From Streptomyces sp. NRRL WC-3626 (GTDB taxonomy: Bacteria > Actinomycetota > Actinomycetes > Streptomycetales > Streptomycetaceae): 64,000 nt of DNA. The stretch covers positions 186,001 to 250,000 of the forward strand of contig NZ_JOCA01000009.1 in assembly GCF_000718785.1 (NCBI RefSeq), read 5' to 3'. Made by a program: the position numbers and the translations under genes. Below are positions 19,074-27,762 of the stretch, piece after piece. Every line of letters starts with the position of its first letter. Position 1 is the first letter of the stretch. The notes beneath the pieces were generated by a model. It had not been told where the DNA came from, did no database searches, and was given only the letters and a program-made list of their open reading frames with translations.

Positions 19074-21359
19074 CTACCGTTCCGCGTCGGCGTTCTCCGG
19101 GTCGTCGTCGCCACCCGGGGCCTCGGTGGTCGGCGGTCCGGAGGTGGGCGGGGTCGGCGGCGCCTCCGACGTCGGCGGCGGGCTCGGTGCCTCGGACGTC
19201 GGCGGTGCGGAGGTCTCCGGCGGCGCCTCGGTGGTCGGTGCCTCGCTCGTCGGCTCGTTGCTCGGCGTCTGGGACGGCGACTGCGACACCGACGGGGACT
19301 TGCTCGGCTTCACCGCGGCGCCCTGCTTGGTGTCCAGGTCGAACTTGGTGACCTCGTCCATGACACCGAAGGTGTACGCGGCCCAGATCTCCGCCGGGGG
19401 GCCACCGCCGTTGACGCGGTAGTCGACGCCGGCCGCCTCGTACATCGGGACCTGCTTGCCGCTCTTGGGGTCCTCGCCGAACAGGCCGACCGAGGTGACC
19501 AGTCCGGGGGTGAAGCCGGTGAACCAGGCCGACTTGTTGTTGTCGGACGTGCCCGTCTTGCCGGCGACCACCTGGCCGTCGCGCAGCGGGTTCTCCTTCA
19601 CGGACACCCGGGCCGTACCGTCGTCGACCACACCGGTCAGTACGGAGGTCACCGTGTCGGCGGCCTCGCGGCTGATCACCTGGTCGCCGATCGGGTCCGG
19701 GAACTCGACCTGGCGGTCCTTGTGTTCGACCGACTTCACGACCGCCGGGGTGACCTTCTTGCCGTGGTTGTCGAGGGTGGCGTAGACGCCGGCCATCTCC
19801 AGCGGGCTCGCGCCCATGGTGCCGAGGGTCTGCGCGGGCAGCGGGGCCATGCCCTCGGTCTCCATGCCGAGTTCGCCCGCGACCTTCACCACCTCGGTCA
19901 TGCCGACGTCGATGCCCATCTGCGCGAAGACCGAGTTGACGGACTTGTTCATCGACTCCTGCACGTCGATGTCGCCGTAGTCCCGGTCGTCCTCGTTGGG
20001 CGGTGAGAAGCCGACCTTCCTGGTGCCGTCCATCACGGGGCGCCCGCTGGTGCCGTCGTACAGCGTGTTCGCCGTGATCGGCACGCCGTCCTGGGTCTCG
20101 GCGTCCTGGTCCACGGCCGCGGCGAGGATCACCGGCTTGAAGGTGGAGGCGGGCTGGTAGTCGTCGCGGGTGGCGTTGTTGCGGTAGTGCTTGACGTAGT
20201 CCACACCGCCGTACATCGCCACGACCGCGCCCGTCTTCGGGTCGACGGAGGCGGCACCGGCCTGGACGTCGGCGTCGACGTCGCGCTTCTTCGGGTCGAG
20301 CTTGCTGGTGAGCTTCTCCTTGACCGCCTGCTCCAGCGCCTTCTGCTTCTTCTTGTCGATGTTCAGCGTGATGGTGTAGCCGCCGAGGTCGACCATGGCC
20401 TTGGCCTGTTCCAGGTCCTCGGCGGTGCCCTGCTCGACGAGCTGCTGCTTGAGCGCGGCGTTGGCGGCCTCGACCAGGTAACCGGTCTGGCCCTCGAGAC
20501 CGGGGGCGGCCTTCGGCTCCTTGGGAACCGGGAACTTCAGGCCCCGGCGGTCGGCCCCGTCCAGCCAGTCCTGCTCGACCATGTTGTCCAGGACGTAGTT
20601 CCAGCGCTCCTGGACGAGCCGCTTGCCGGTGTCGCTGGCGATCGCCCAGTCGTACTGGTTCGGCGCCTGGAGCAGTGCGGCGAGGTACGCGCCCTGCTGG
20701 ACGTTCAGGTCCTCGGCGTCGACACGGTAGTAGGCCTGCGCGGCGGCCTGGATTCCATAGGCGCCGCGGCCGTAGTAGCTGGTGTTGATGTAGCCGGCGA
20801 GGATGTAGTCCTTGGACTTCTCCCGGTCCAGCTTCAGGGAGATGACCAGTTCCTTGAGCTTGCGGGTGACGGTCTGTTCCTGCGTCAGGTAGTAGTTCTT
20901 GACGTACTGCTGGGTGATCGTCGAACCGCCCTGCGCGCCCTTGCCGGAGACCGTGTTGAGCAGACCGCGCGTGGTGCCCCTGAGGTCGACGCCGGAGTCC
21001 TTGTAGAAGGACTTGTTCTCGGCGGCGACGAAGGTGCGCTGGACTTCCTTGGGCACCTTGGCGAGGTCGACGATCTCGCGGTTGTAGCCCCGGCGGGCCA
21101 TGATCGAGCCGTCGCTGTACTTGTAGACGTTGCCCTGGAGTTCGGCGTCGGCGTTCCCCTCGGGGATGTCGATCACCATGTACAGCACGATGAAGGCGCC
21201 CATGCCGAGCAGGCAGAGGCCGAAGAACGTGCCGAGGATCTTCTTCCAGGTGAAGAGGCGGCGTATGCCGCTGCGGCCGGTCCCGTCCGAGGAGCGGCCC
21301 TTGGGTGCCGCTCGGCGCCCACCGCGCTGTCGTGCGCGTCTTTCTTCCGCTCGTCCCAT
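19074..21359 (-). CDS. Bifunctional class A penicillin-binding protein
   Basis: A 761-residue peptidoglycan glycosyltransferase and transpeptidase. A basic cytoplasmic tail is followed by one membrane anchor (about residues 41-64). The GT51 domain has the catalytic E114 in AAENKSFY, GGSTITQQYVKN and RKLKELVISLKL. The transpeptidase domain has S405-x-x-K408 (STFK), the SVN triad and KTGTS. The last 85 residues are a Ser/Pro/Thr/Glu tail with PTSEAP-like units, probably spanning or binding the wall. The ATG at 21359 has GGACGC upstream. The 260-base gap on its left-hand promoter side separates it from the divergent SPFH gene. Confidence 0.95.
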   Translation of the reverse strand: MGRAEERRARQRGGRRAAPKGRSSDGTGRSGIRRLFTWKKILGTFFGLCLLGMGAFIVLYMVIDIPEGNADAELQGNVYKYSDGSIMARRGYNREIVDLAKVPKEVQRTFVAAENKSFYKDSGVDLRGTTRGLLNTVSGKGAQGGSTITQQYVKNYYLTQEQTVTRKLKELVISLKLDREKSKDYILAGYINTSYYGRGAYGIQAAAQAYYRVDAEDLNVQQGAYLAALLQAPNQYDWAIASDTGKRLVQERWNYVLDNMVEQDWLDGADRRGLKFPVPKEPKAAPGLEGQTGYLVEAANAALKQQLVEQGTAEDLEQAKAMVDLGGYTITLNIDKKKQKALEQAVKEKLTSKLDPKKRDVDADVQAGAASVDPKTGAVVAMYGGVDYVKHYRNNATRDDYQPASTFKPVILAAAVDQDAETQDGVPITANTLYDGTSGRPVMDGTRKVGFSPPNEDDRDYGDIDVQESMNKSVNSVFAQMGIDVGMTEVVKVAGELGMETEGMAPLPAQTLGTMGASPLEMAGVYATLDNHGKKVTPAVVKSVEHKDRQVEFPDPIGDQVISREAADTVTSVLTGVVDDGTARVSVKENPLRDGQVVAGKTGTSDNNKSAWFTGFTPGLVTSVGLFGEDPKSGKQVPMYEAAGVDYRVNGGGPPAEIWAAYTFGVMDEVTKFDLDTKQGAAVKPSKSPSVSQSPSQTPSNEPTSEAPTTEAPPETSAPPTSEAPSPPPTSEAPPTPPTSGPPTTEAPGGDDDPENADAER

Positions 21360-21554
21360 GCGTCCGTTCCGCTCCGCTTCGTTCGTGTGTGCTCAGCCGC
21401 CACACCAGTTCGCCGCCGAGGTCAGCTTGGAAAGCTAACACCGGTGGCTGTGACAAAGGGCGTCCGATCCGGCCTTTACGGGCGTGACAATCAGCACCCG
21501 CACCACTGGAACCGACGTTCGAAGGGGGTTCAAGGTTGCCGGGAGAGGGTAATC

Positions 21555-21562
21555 TGATATCA
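21555..21562. promoter_or_regulatory. AT-rich palindrome TGATATCA upstream of the SPFH gene
   Basis: TGATATCA stands in an unusually AT-rich stretch of the 260-base gap 21360-21619, about 58 bases before the SPFH start. It is followed by CTTAGCTAGG. It looks like a promoter or operator for the SPFH operon; no regulator can be named. No gene was seen in the gap. Confidence 0.35.
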
Positions 21563-21619
21563 CTTAGCTAGGAAGGCGCTAGCCGTTCGGCAGGCGCCCG
21601 GAGGAGCGGGGGATCACCC

Positions 21620-22555
21620 ATGTCCACTCACGACACGCAGGTCACGGCCGATGTGCCGGAGATGCCGGCCCCGCGCGTGCGGGAGGTCACGGCGCACAGC
21701 ATCGGCGGCGGGCTCGCACTGCTGCTCGGCATGGTCGGGCTGCTCATCGGCGCGGCGCTGATCGCCGCCTCGGGCGCGGTCGACGGGGCGGGCGCCAAGG
21801 CCGCGCTGATCATCGCCGGCATCCTGGTCGCCATCGCCGCGTTCCTCGCGATGTGCGGGCTGAACATGGTGGCGCCGGGCGAGGCACGCGTGGTGCAGCT
21901 CTTCGGCCGCTACCGGGGCACGATCCGGCAGGACGGGCTGCGCTGGGTGAACCCGTTCACCTCGCGTACCAAGATCTCGACGCGGGTACGCAACCACGAG
22001 ACCGCCGTCCTGAAGGTGAACGACGCCTACGGCAACCCGATCGAGCTGGCCGCGGTCGTGGTGTGGCGGGTGGAGGACACCGCGCAGGCCACCTTCGAGG
22101 TGGACGACTACATCGAGTTCGTCTCCACCCAGACCGAGGCGGCCGTGCGGCACATCGCCATCGAGTACCCGTACGACGCCCATGACGAGGACGGCCTCTC
22201 GCTGCGCGGCAACGCCGAGGAGATCACCGAGAAGCTCGCGGTCGAACTGCACGCGCGCGTGGAGGCGGCCGGCGTGCAGATCATCGAGTCCCGGTTCACG
22301 CACCTCGCCTACGCCCCCGAGATCGCGTCGGCGATGCTCCAGCGGCAGCAGGCGGGCGCGGTCGTGGCGGCGCGGCAGCAGATCGTCGAGGGCGCGGTGG
22401 GCATGGTCGAGTCGGCGCTCGCCCGGATCCAGGAGCAGGACATCGTGGAGCTGGACCCGGAGCGGAAGGCGGCGATGGTGTCCAACCTGATGGTGGTGCT
22501 GTGCGGCGACCGCTCGGCGCAGCCGGTCCTCAACACCGGGACGCTCTACCAGTGA
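21620..22555 (+). CDS. SPFH/Band 7 membrane protein
   Basis: A 311-residue protein with two adjacent transmembrane helices (about residues 30-52 and 61-85) and a cytoplasmic SPFH (stomatin/prohibitin) domain from about residue 88 ([18 protein letters not shown], then [16 protein letters not shown]). A coiled helical region follows ([20 protein letters not shown]). SPFH proteins form oligomeric rings or microdomains in the membrane; the client is unknown. GGAG precedes the ATG. The next gene overlaps its stop as GTGA, so the two are translationally coupled. Confidence 0.9.
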   Translation: MSTHDTQVTADVPEMPAPRVREVTAHSIGGGLALLLGMVGLLIGAALIAASGAVDGAGAKAALIIAGILVAIAAFLAMCGLNMVAPGEARVVQLFGRYRGTIRQDGLRWVNPFTSRTKISTRVRNHETAVLKVNDAYGNPIELAAVVVWRVEDTAQATFEVDDYIEFVSTQTEAAVRHIAIEYPYDAHDEDGLSLRGNAEEITEKLAVELHARVEAAGVQIIESRFTHLAYAPEIASAMLQRQQAGAVVAARQQIVEGAVGMVESALARIQEQDIVELDPERKAAMVSNLMVVLCGDRSAQPVLNTGTLYQ

Positions 22556-22854
22556 CGGCGTCCTCCCCCCGGGGTCGGCCGCAGCGCAAGCAGGTACTGC
22601 TGCGGCTCGACCCGTCGGTGTACGAGGCCCTGGCCCGCTGGGCCAACGACGAACTCCGCTCGGCGAACGCCCAGATCGAGTTCCTGCTGCGCCGAGCCCT
22701 GTCGGAGTCGGGCCGCCTCCCCGGCGACACACCCCCGATCCCCCGCAGGGGGCGGCCACCTCGGGCCGCCGGAGGCCCAGGGACCCCCGGCGGCCCCGGC
22801 GCCCCCGGAGGGCGTGGCGACTCCGAGGGCGGCCCCCGGCCCCCATCACCCTGA
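22552..22854 (+). CDS. Small ribbon-helix-helix (Arc-type) protein
   Basis: A 100-residue protein. Residues 12-53 (KQVLLRLDPSVYEALARWAN, then AQIEFLLRRAL) form an Arc/MetJ-like ribbon-helix-helix DNA-binding fold. The tail is a Pro/Gly-rich, collagen-like disordered segment. It overlaps the SPFH gene by four bases (GTGA). Such proteins often carry antitoxin labels, but here its constant partner is the SPFH protein, so it may control or bind that complex. Confidence 0.78.
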   Translation: MTASSPRGRPQRKQVLLRLDPSVYEALARWANDELRSANAQIEFLLRRALSESGRLPGDTPPIPRRGRPPRAAGGPGTPGGPGAPGGRGDSEGGPRPPSP

Positions 22855-22880
22855 CCCCATGACCCTCCGCTCCGGCACAG

Positions 22881-22918
22881 CAGCCCGCCCAGGGGCGCGG
22901 GGCCGTATCGATATGCGG
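22881..22918 (+). repeat. Dispersed intergenic palindromic repeat, family B, copy 2
   Basis: It begins CAGCCCGCCCAGGGGCGCGG and continues GGCCGTATCGATATGCGG. It aligns with the minus-strand copy at 6565-6600 with small gaps. It lies between the ribbon-helix-helix gene and the PadR gene. Confidence 0.6.
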
Positions 22919-22983
22919 TAGCAGAACCGTGACAATCGCGCCCCACCAGCGGCGTCGCACGCCCCGAACCCACCCGCGCACCC

Positions 22984-23019
22984 CGCGTATACACACCGCG
23001 TATACACCGTGTGTAGAGT
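22984..23019 (+). promoter_or_regulatory. Operator and promoter of the PadR-ABC operon
   Basis: CGCGTATACAC occurs twice as a direct repeat 13 bases apart (22984 and 22997). The second copy also forms an inverted repeat TACAC-C-GTGTgTA. A TAGAGT -10 box (23014-23019) ends seven bases before the ATG of padR, so the message should be leaderless. ATACAC/GTGTAT half-sites are typical of PadR autoregulation. Confidence 0.65.
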
Positions 23020-23026
23020 GCAGCTC

Positions 23027-23551
23027 ATGTCCATCGGTCACACCCTCCTGGGGCTCCTGGAGTCCGGCCCACGCCACGGCTACGACCTGAAGCGCGCCTT
23101 CGACGAGAAGTTCGGTCACGACCGGCCCCTGCACTACGGCCAGGTCTATTCGACGATGTCCCGCCTCCTCAAGAACGGCCTCGTCGAAGTCGACGGCATC
23201 GAGGCCGGCGGCGGCCCCGAGCGCAAGCGGTACGCGATCACCGAGGCCGGCATCACGGATGTCGAGCGCTGGCTCGCCACACCGGAGAAGCCGGAGCCGT
23301 ACCTCCAGTCGACGCTCTACACCAAGGTCGTCCTCGCCCTGCTCACCAGCCGGGACGCCGCCGACATCCTCGACACGCAGCGCTCGGAGCATCTGCGCAG
23401 CATGCGGATCCTCACCGACCGCAAGCGCAAGGGCGATCTCGCCGACCAGCTCATCTGCGACCACGCCCTGTTCCACCTCGAGGCCGATCTGCGCTGGCTG
23501 GAACTGACCGCCGCGCGCCTCGACAAGCTCCGTGAGGCGGTAATCCGATGA
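23027..23551 (+). CDS. PadR-family transcriptional repressor
   Basis: A 174-residue regulator. The N-terminal winged helix (residues 1-85) has the PadR pattern: ILGLLESGPRHGYDLK-like start (SIGHTLLGLLESGPRHGYDL), YGQVYSTMSRLLKNGLVE and KRYAITEAG. A C-terminal helical dimerisation domain (VirR-like) follows. It precedes an ABC exporter with ATGA overlap and has palindromic sites over its own promoter, so it most likely represses the operon and is released by an exported toxic ligand. The ligand is unknown. Confidence 0.92.
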   Translation: MSIGHTLLGLLESGPRHGYDLKRAFDEKFGHDRPLHYGQVYSTMSRLLKNGLVEVDGIEAGGGPERKRYAITEAGITDVERWLATPEKPEPYLQSTLYTKVVLALLTSRDAADILDTQRSEHLRSMRILTDRKRKGDLADQLICDHALFHLEADLRWLELTAARLDKLREAVIR

Positions 23552-24243
23552 CCACACCCATTCCGCCCGGTTCCCTGCTGACGGCACAGGACCTGCGCAA
23601 GGCCTACGGCCCGACCACCGCCCTCGACGGCGCCGCGTTCTCCATCCACCCGGGCGAGGTCGTCGCCGTGATGGGCCCCTCCGGGTCCGGCAAGTCGACG
23701 CTGCTGCACTGTCTCGCCGGCATCGTCACCCCCGACTCCGGATCGATCACGTACAACGGGCGTGAGCTGACCACCATGAGCGACGGCGAGCGCAGTGCGC
23801 TGCGCCGCTCGGAGTTCGGCTTCGTCTTCCAGTTCGGGCAGCTCGTCCCGGAGCTCACCTGTGTGGAGAACGTCGCCCTCCCCCTGCGGCTGAGCGGCAC
23901 CTCCCGCAAGGAGGCCGAGCGGGCCGCGCTGACCTGGATGGAGCGGCTGGAGGTCGACGACGTCCGCGCCAAGCGGCCCGGCGAGGTCTCCGGCGGTCAG
24001 GGACAGCGGGTCGCCGTGGCGCGGGCGCTGGTCACCGGACCCCGTGTGCTGTTCGCCGACGAGCCGACCGGCGCGCTGGACTCGCTCAACGGCGAGCGGG
24101 TGATGGAGCTGCTCACCGACGCCGCCCGGTCCTCGAACGCCGCCGTCGTCCTGGTCACGCACGAGGCGCGGGTGGCCGCGTACTCGGACCGCGAGGTCGT
24201 CGTGCGCGACGGCAAGTCCCGGGACATGGAGCGCGTCGTATGA
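23548..24243 (+). CDS. ABC exporter ATP-binding protein (LolD/MacB type)
   Basis: A 231-residue nucleotide-binding subunit. It has the Walker A GPSGSGKST, the Q loop FVFQFGQLVPEL, the signature VSGGQGQRVAVARAL, the Walker B VLFADEPTGALDS and the H switch LVTHE. The signature is SGGQG in place of SGGQQ. The GALDS motif is typical of the MacB/FtsE branch. It overlaps padR and the permease gene by four bases each, forming a three-gene operon for drug or peptide export. Confidence 0.94.
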   Translation: MTTPIPPGSLLTAQDLRKAYGPTTALDGAAFSIHPGEVVAVMGPSGSGKSTLLHCLAGIVTPDSGSITYNGRELTTMSDGERSALRRSEFGFVFQFGQLVPELTCVENVALPLRLSGTSRKEAERAALTWMERLEVDDVRAKRPGEVSGGQGQRVAVARALVTGPRVLFADEPTGALDSLNGERVMELLTDAARSSNAAVVLVTHEARVAAYSDREVVVRDGKSRDMERVV

Positions 24244-26591
24244 GCGGTCGTACGAGCGGGACGCAGTGGGCGCGGGATCTCGCGATGGGCACCCGGTTCG
24301 CCTTCTCGGGCGGACGCGAGGGCTGGATCAGGGCGCTGCTCACCGCCGTCGGCGTCGGCCTGGGCGTGGCGCTGCTGCTGCTCACCACCGCCCTGCCGGG
24401 CGCGCTGGCGGAACGCGACCGGCGCGGGGACGCCCGCCTCGACTACACGTACAGCGCGGAGACCCCCGAGAAGGCCGACGACACCCTGGTCATCTCCGAT
24501 CTCGACACCGACTACCGGGACCAGGAGGTGCGCGGCCGGCTGGTGCAGCCCGAGGGCGACAAGGCCCCGCTGCCGCCGGGCCTGCGGGAGTATCCGGCGC
24601 CGGGCGAGATGGTGGTCTCCCCCGCGCTGAAGGAACTCCTCGACTCGGACGGGGGACGGCTGCTGCGGGAGCGGCTGCCGTACGACGTCGTGGGCACGAT
24701 CGGCGAGCAGGGCCTGATCGGCTCCCGGGAACTCGCCTACTACGCGGGCGTCGACGACCTCGCGCCGCACATCGACAACGCCCTGACCGCCCGTATCGAC
24801 GCCTTCGGCAATCCCAACCCCATGGAGCAGGAGACGGACCCGGTCCTGGTACTGCTGGTACTGGTCGTCTTCGTGGTGCTGCTGATGCCGGTCGCCGTGT
24901 TCATCGCCGCGGCCGTACGGTTCGGCGGCGAGCGGCGGGACCGCCGGCTGGCGGCACTGCGGCTGGTCGGCTCCGACAGCCGTATGACCCGGCGGATCGC
25001 CGCCGGTGAGGCACTGGCCGGGGCGCTGCTGGGGCTGGTGTTCGGCACCGGCTTCTTCCTGGCCGGGCGGGAGGCGGCGGCCTCGGTCGAGGTCTTCGGG
25101 ATCAGTGTCTTCCCGAGCTATCTCAACCCCTCCCCGCTGCTGGCGCTCCTCGTCGCGGTGGCGGTACCGGCGGCCGCGGTGCTGGTGACGCTGTTCGCAC
25201 TGCGCGGCGTGGTCATCGAGCCCCTGGGCGTGGTCCGTACGGCACGGCCCGCACGGCGTCGCCTCTGGTGGCGGCTGCTGCTGCCGCTGGCGGGGGTCGG
25301 CCTGCTGCTGCCGATGATCGGCCAGGGCCGGGACGGCGGGGACTTCAACCAGTATCTCGTCGTCAGCGGCGTCATGTGCCTCCTCGTCGGCATCACCGCG
25401 CTGCTGCCGTGGATCGTGGAGGCGGTCGTCGCCCGGCTCGGCGCCGGCAGCCTCTCCTGGCAACTGGCGGTACGACGCCTGCAGTTGAGCAGTGGCGCGG
25501 CGGCCCGGATGGTCAACGGCATCGCGGTGGCGGTGGCCGGCGCGATCGCGCTGCAGATGCTGTTCGCCGGCGTCGACGGCGACTACACCAAGTCGACCGG
25601 CTACGACACCACACGCGCCCAGATGCAGATGCAGGTCCCCGAGGGCACCGACATGGCGTCCACCGCCGCGAAGTTCGAGAAGACCAAGGGCGTACGCGAG
25701 GTGTACGCGCTGTCCGAGGGCTACCTCGCCGACGAACCCTGGAAGGACGAGCCGGAACGCGGCGCCCAGCTGACCATCGGGGGCTGCTCGGCCCTGCGCG
25801 AGGTGGCGAAGCTGCCCAGGTGCGAGGACGGGGACGTGTTCACCGTCAGCGGCGGCGAGTACGACACCGACACCCCCGCGCTGAGCAAGCCGGGCCGGAA
25901 GCTGTATCTGGAGACCACCGTCCCCGGTGGCGACAGGGGTGAGGACGTCGTCTGGACCCTCCCGAAGATCCTGACCCCGGCCGACTCCGTCGACGACCCG
26001 ACGGGATCGAAGCGCGGCGGCTTCCTGATGACCCCGGCATCGGTACCGCCGGCCGTCGAGCGGGAGGTCCGCGGGCAGTTGTATCTGGCGCTCGACGAGT
26101 CGGTGCCGGACGCGCGTGAGCACGTACGCAACACGGCCGCGGAGATCGATCCGATGTCCCAGCCGATGACGTGGTCCGCCACGGAACGCTCCGAGCGTTT
26201 CGACTCCATCCGTACGGGCCTGTTCGCGGGCGCGGTGGCGGTGCTGGCGCTGATCGGGGCGAGCCTGCTCGTCTCCCAGCTGGAGCAACTGCGTGAACGC
26301 CGCAAGCTGTTGTCGGCCCTGGTCGCCTTCGGCACCCGCCGGCGCACCCTGAGCCTGTCGGTCCTGTGGCAGACGGCGATCCCGATCGGCCTGGGCCTGC
26401 TCCTGGCCGCGACGGTGGGCACGACCCTGGGCACGGTCCTGCTCCGCATGACCTCGACCCCGGTCACGGTGGACTGGACGAGCGTGCTCCAGATGACGGG
26501 CATCGGAGCGGGGGTGGTCCTGGCGGTCACGCTGCTGAGCCTCCCGCCCCTGTTGCGGATGATGCGCCCGGACGGCTTGCGGACGGAGTGA
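24240..26591 (+). CDS. FtsX-type ABC permease
   Basis: A 783-residue membrane subunit. A first helix at about 33-50 is followed by an extracytoplasmic region. An FtsX block of three helices lies at about residues 200-325, then a second pair (about 345-400), a long second extracytoplasmic domain (about 440-640), and a final FtsX block (about 655-775). The two-FtsX layout is that of antimicrobial-peptide and drug exporters. Two cysteines (GGCSAL and PRCEDGD) may pair outside the cell. It ends the padR operon, and a family A repeat follows directly. Confidence 0.92.
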   Translation: MSGRTSGTQWARDLAMGTRFAFSGGREGWIRALLTAVGVGLGVALLLLTTALPGALAERDRRGDARLDYTYSAETPEKADDTLVISDLDTDYRDQEVRGRLVQPEGDKAPLPPGLREYPAPGEMVVSPALKELLDSDGGRLLRERLPYDVVGTIGEQGLIGSRELAYYAGVDDLAPHIDNALTARIDAFGNPNPMEQETDPVLVLLVLVVFVVLLMPVAVFIAAAVRFGGERRDRRLAALRLVGSDSRMTRRIAAGEALAGALLGLVFGTGFFLAGREAAASVEVFGISVFPSYLNPSPLLALLVAVAVPAAAVLVTLFALRGVVIEPLGVVRTARPARRRLWWRLLLPLAGVGLLLPMIGQGRDGGDFNQYLVVSGVMCLLVGITALLPWIVEAVVARLGAGSLSWQLAVRRLQLSSGAAARMVNGIAVAVAGAIALQMLFAGVDGDYTKSTGYDTTRAQMQMQVPEGTDMASTAAKFEKTKGVREVYALSEGYLADEPWKDEPERGAQLTIGGCSALREVAKLPRCEDGDVFTVSGGEYDTDTPALSKPGRKLYLETTVPGGDRGEDVVWTLPKILTPADSVDDPTGSKRGGFLMTPASVPPAVEREVRGQLYLALDESVPDAREHVRNTAAEIDPMSQPMTWSATERSERFDSIRTGLFAGAVAVLALIGASLLVSQLEQLRERRKLLSALVAFGTRRRTLSLSVLWQTAIPIGLGLLLAATVGTTLGTVLLRMTSTPVTVDWTSVLQMTGIGAGVVLAVTLLSLPPLLRMMRPDGLRTE

Positions 26592-26593
26592 GT

Positions 26594-26660
26594 TCAGCCC
26601 CTCCGGCGTTCTGAGGAGCGGGGATCCGGGGGGCATCGCCCCCCCCGGGGACGGGAAGGG
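26594..26660 (+). repeat. Dispersed intergenic repeat, family A, copy 2
   Basis: It starts TCAGCCCCTCCGGCGTTCTG, continues AGGAGCGGGGATCC and contains GGGGGGCATCGCCCCCC. It shares both ends with the minus-strand copy at 12724-12787. It begins directly after the permease stop and may act as its terminator; convergent oxyR ends 25 bases further on. Confidence 0.75.
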
Positions 26661-26685
26661 GTGACAGGGGCGGAAAACTCCCCCG

Positions 26686-27627
26686 TCACCCCACCGTCCG
26701 CACCGGCAATCCCCGCATCGACTCCCGCAACGCCACAGCAAGCTCCGCGTACTCCTCCCCCCGCGCCGCCCCCGTCCGCATCGCCAACGCGACCCGCCGA
26801 CTCGGCGCCGGCTCCGCGAACGACGCGGTCAACAACCCCACCGACCGGGCCGTCTCCACCCGCACCGCCGTCCGCGGCAGCAACGTCACCCCCAACCCAC
26901 CGGCGACCAACTGCACCAACGTCGACAATCCCGCCGCGGTCGTCGTCGCCGGCACCCCCGCCCGCCCCGCCTCCCGGCAGATGTCAAGCGCCTGGTCCCG
27001 CAGGCAATGCCCCTCATCGAGCAACAGCAGATTCAGCTCCCGCAACACCGCCCGAGGCACCCCCACCCGCCCCCCGAGCTCATGCTCGAGCGGAGTGACC
27101 AGCACGAAGTCCTCGTCGAACAGCGGCAGTTCGGTGACCCCGGGCACCCTCAGCGGCACCGCGAGCAGCAGCAGATCCAGCCGCCCCCCGGCGAGCCCGT
27201 CCAGCAGATTCGCGGTCTGCTCCTCATGCACCTGAAGATCCAGTCGCGGATACCGGTCATGAACGAGCCCCAGCACCGTAGGCAGCAGATACGGCGCCAC
27301 GGTCGGGATCACCCCGAGCCGCAGCACCCCCGTGAACGGCGCACGCAACGCGTCCGCCTCCTCCATCAGCGCCCCGACCTCCGCGAGTACGGCCTTGGCG
27401 CGGGCGGCGAGCCGTTCACCGGCCGGTGAGAGCAGCACCTTGCGCGTCGTACGCTCCACGAGCGTGACCCCGAGCGTCTCCTCCAGCGCCGACACGGCCC
27501 CGGACAGCGCCGGCTGGCTCATCCCTATCGCCCCGGCGGCGTCCCGGAAGTGCAGATGCTCGGCCACCGCGGCGAACGCGCGGAGCTGCGCCAGGCTCGG
27601 CTGTCTACGCCTGTTACCCACCGTCAC
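26686..27627 (-). CDS. oxyR: OxyR-type LysR regulator of peroxide response
   Basis: A 313-residue LysR-family regulator. The N-terminal winged helix (about residues 9-68) contains SLAQLRAFAAVAEHLHFRDA and MSQPALSGAVSALEE. The C-terminal sensor domain carries the two redox cysteines of OxyR in DEGHCLRDQALDIC, nine residues apart by this reading (GHC to DIC). Peroxide would form a disulfide that activates the divergent ahpC-ahpD operon. The GTG at 27627 has GGAGG nine bases upstream; a second GTG at 27621 is possible. The shared gap holds inverted repeats suitable as its operator. Confidence 0.94.
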   Translation of the reverse strand: MTVGNRRRQPSLAQLRAFAAVAEHLHFRDAAGAIGMSQPALSGAVSALEETLGVTLVERTTRKVLLSPAGERLAARAKAVLAEVGALMEEADALRAPFTGVLRLGVIPTVAPYLLPTVLGLVHDRYPRLDLQVHEEQTANLLDGLAGGRLDLLLLAVPLRVPGVTELPLFDEDFVLVTPLEHELGGRVGVPRAVLRELNLLLLDEGHCLRDQALDICREAGRAGVPATTTAAGLSTLVQLVAGGLGVTLLPRTAVRVETARSVGLLTASFAEPAPSRRVALAMRTGAARGEEYAELAVALRESMRGLPVRTVG

Positions 27628-27670
27628 TGATAGCTACCTCCGATCAACACGACCGAGTGTAGCTATTTCA
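27628..27670. promoter_or_regulatory. Candidate OxyR operator between oxyR and ahpC
   Basis: TGATAGCTA (27628-27636) and TAGCTAT (27660-27666) form an inverted repeat of at least seven bases with a 24-base separation. ATAGCTA-type half-sites in the oxyR-ahpC gap fit an OxyR tetramer site that also represses oxyR. The region is AT-rich against the surroundings. Confidence 0.6.
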
Positions 27671-27716
27671 CTAATCAATGCACGGTGTGCCAACATCATT
27701 TCCAGTCCAACCCATG

Positions 27717-27744
27717 GGAAATCCCCACGATCCTGGGGTTTTCC
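27717..27744 (+). promoter_or_regulatory. Hairpin in the ahpC leader
   Basis: GGAAATCCCC and GGGGTTTTCC can pair as a ten-base stem with one T-T mismatch and an eight-base loop. It ends eight bases before the AAGGAG of ahpC, so it may stabilise the message or affect initiation. Confidence 0.45.
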
Positions 27745-27762
27745 TCGCTGCAAGGAGAGCCT

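Noticed and set aside
18241..21456. Very long reading frame antisense to the SpoIIE gene and running through the PBP region
   Set aside because: It is Arg/Gly/Pro-rich without domain motifs and is the shifted frame of the real genes.
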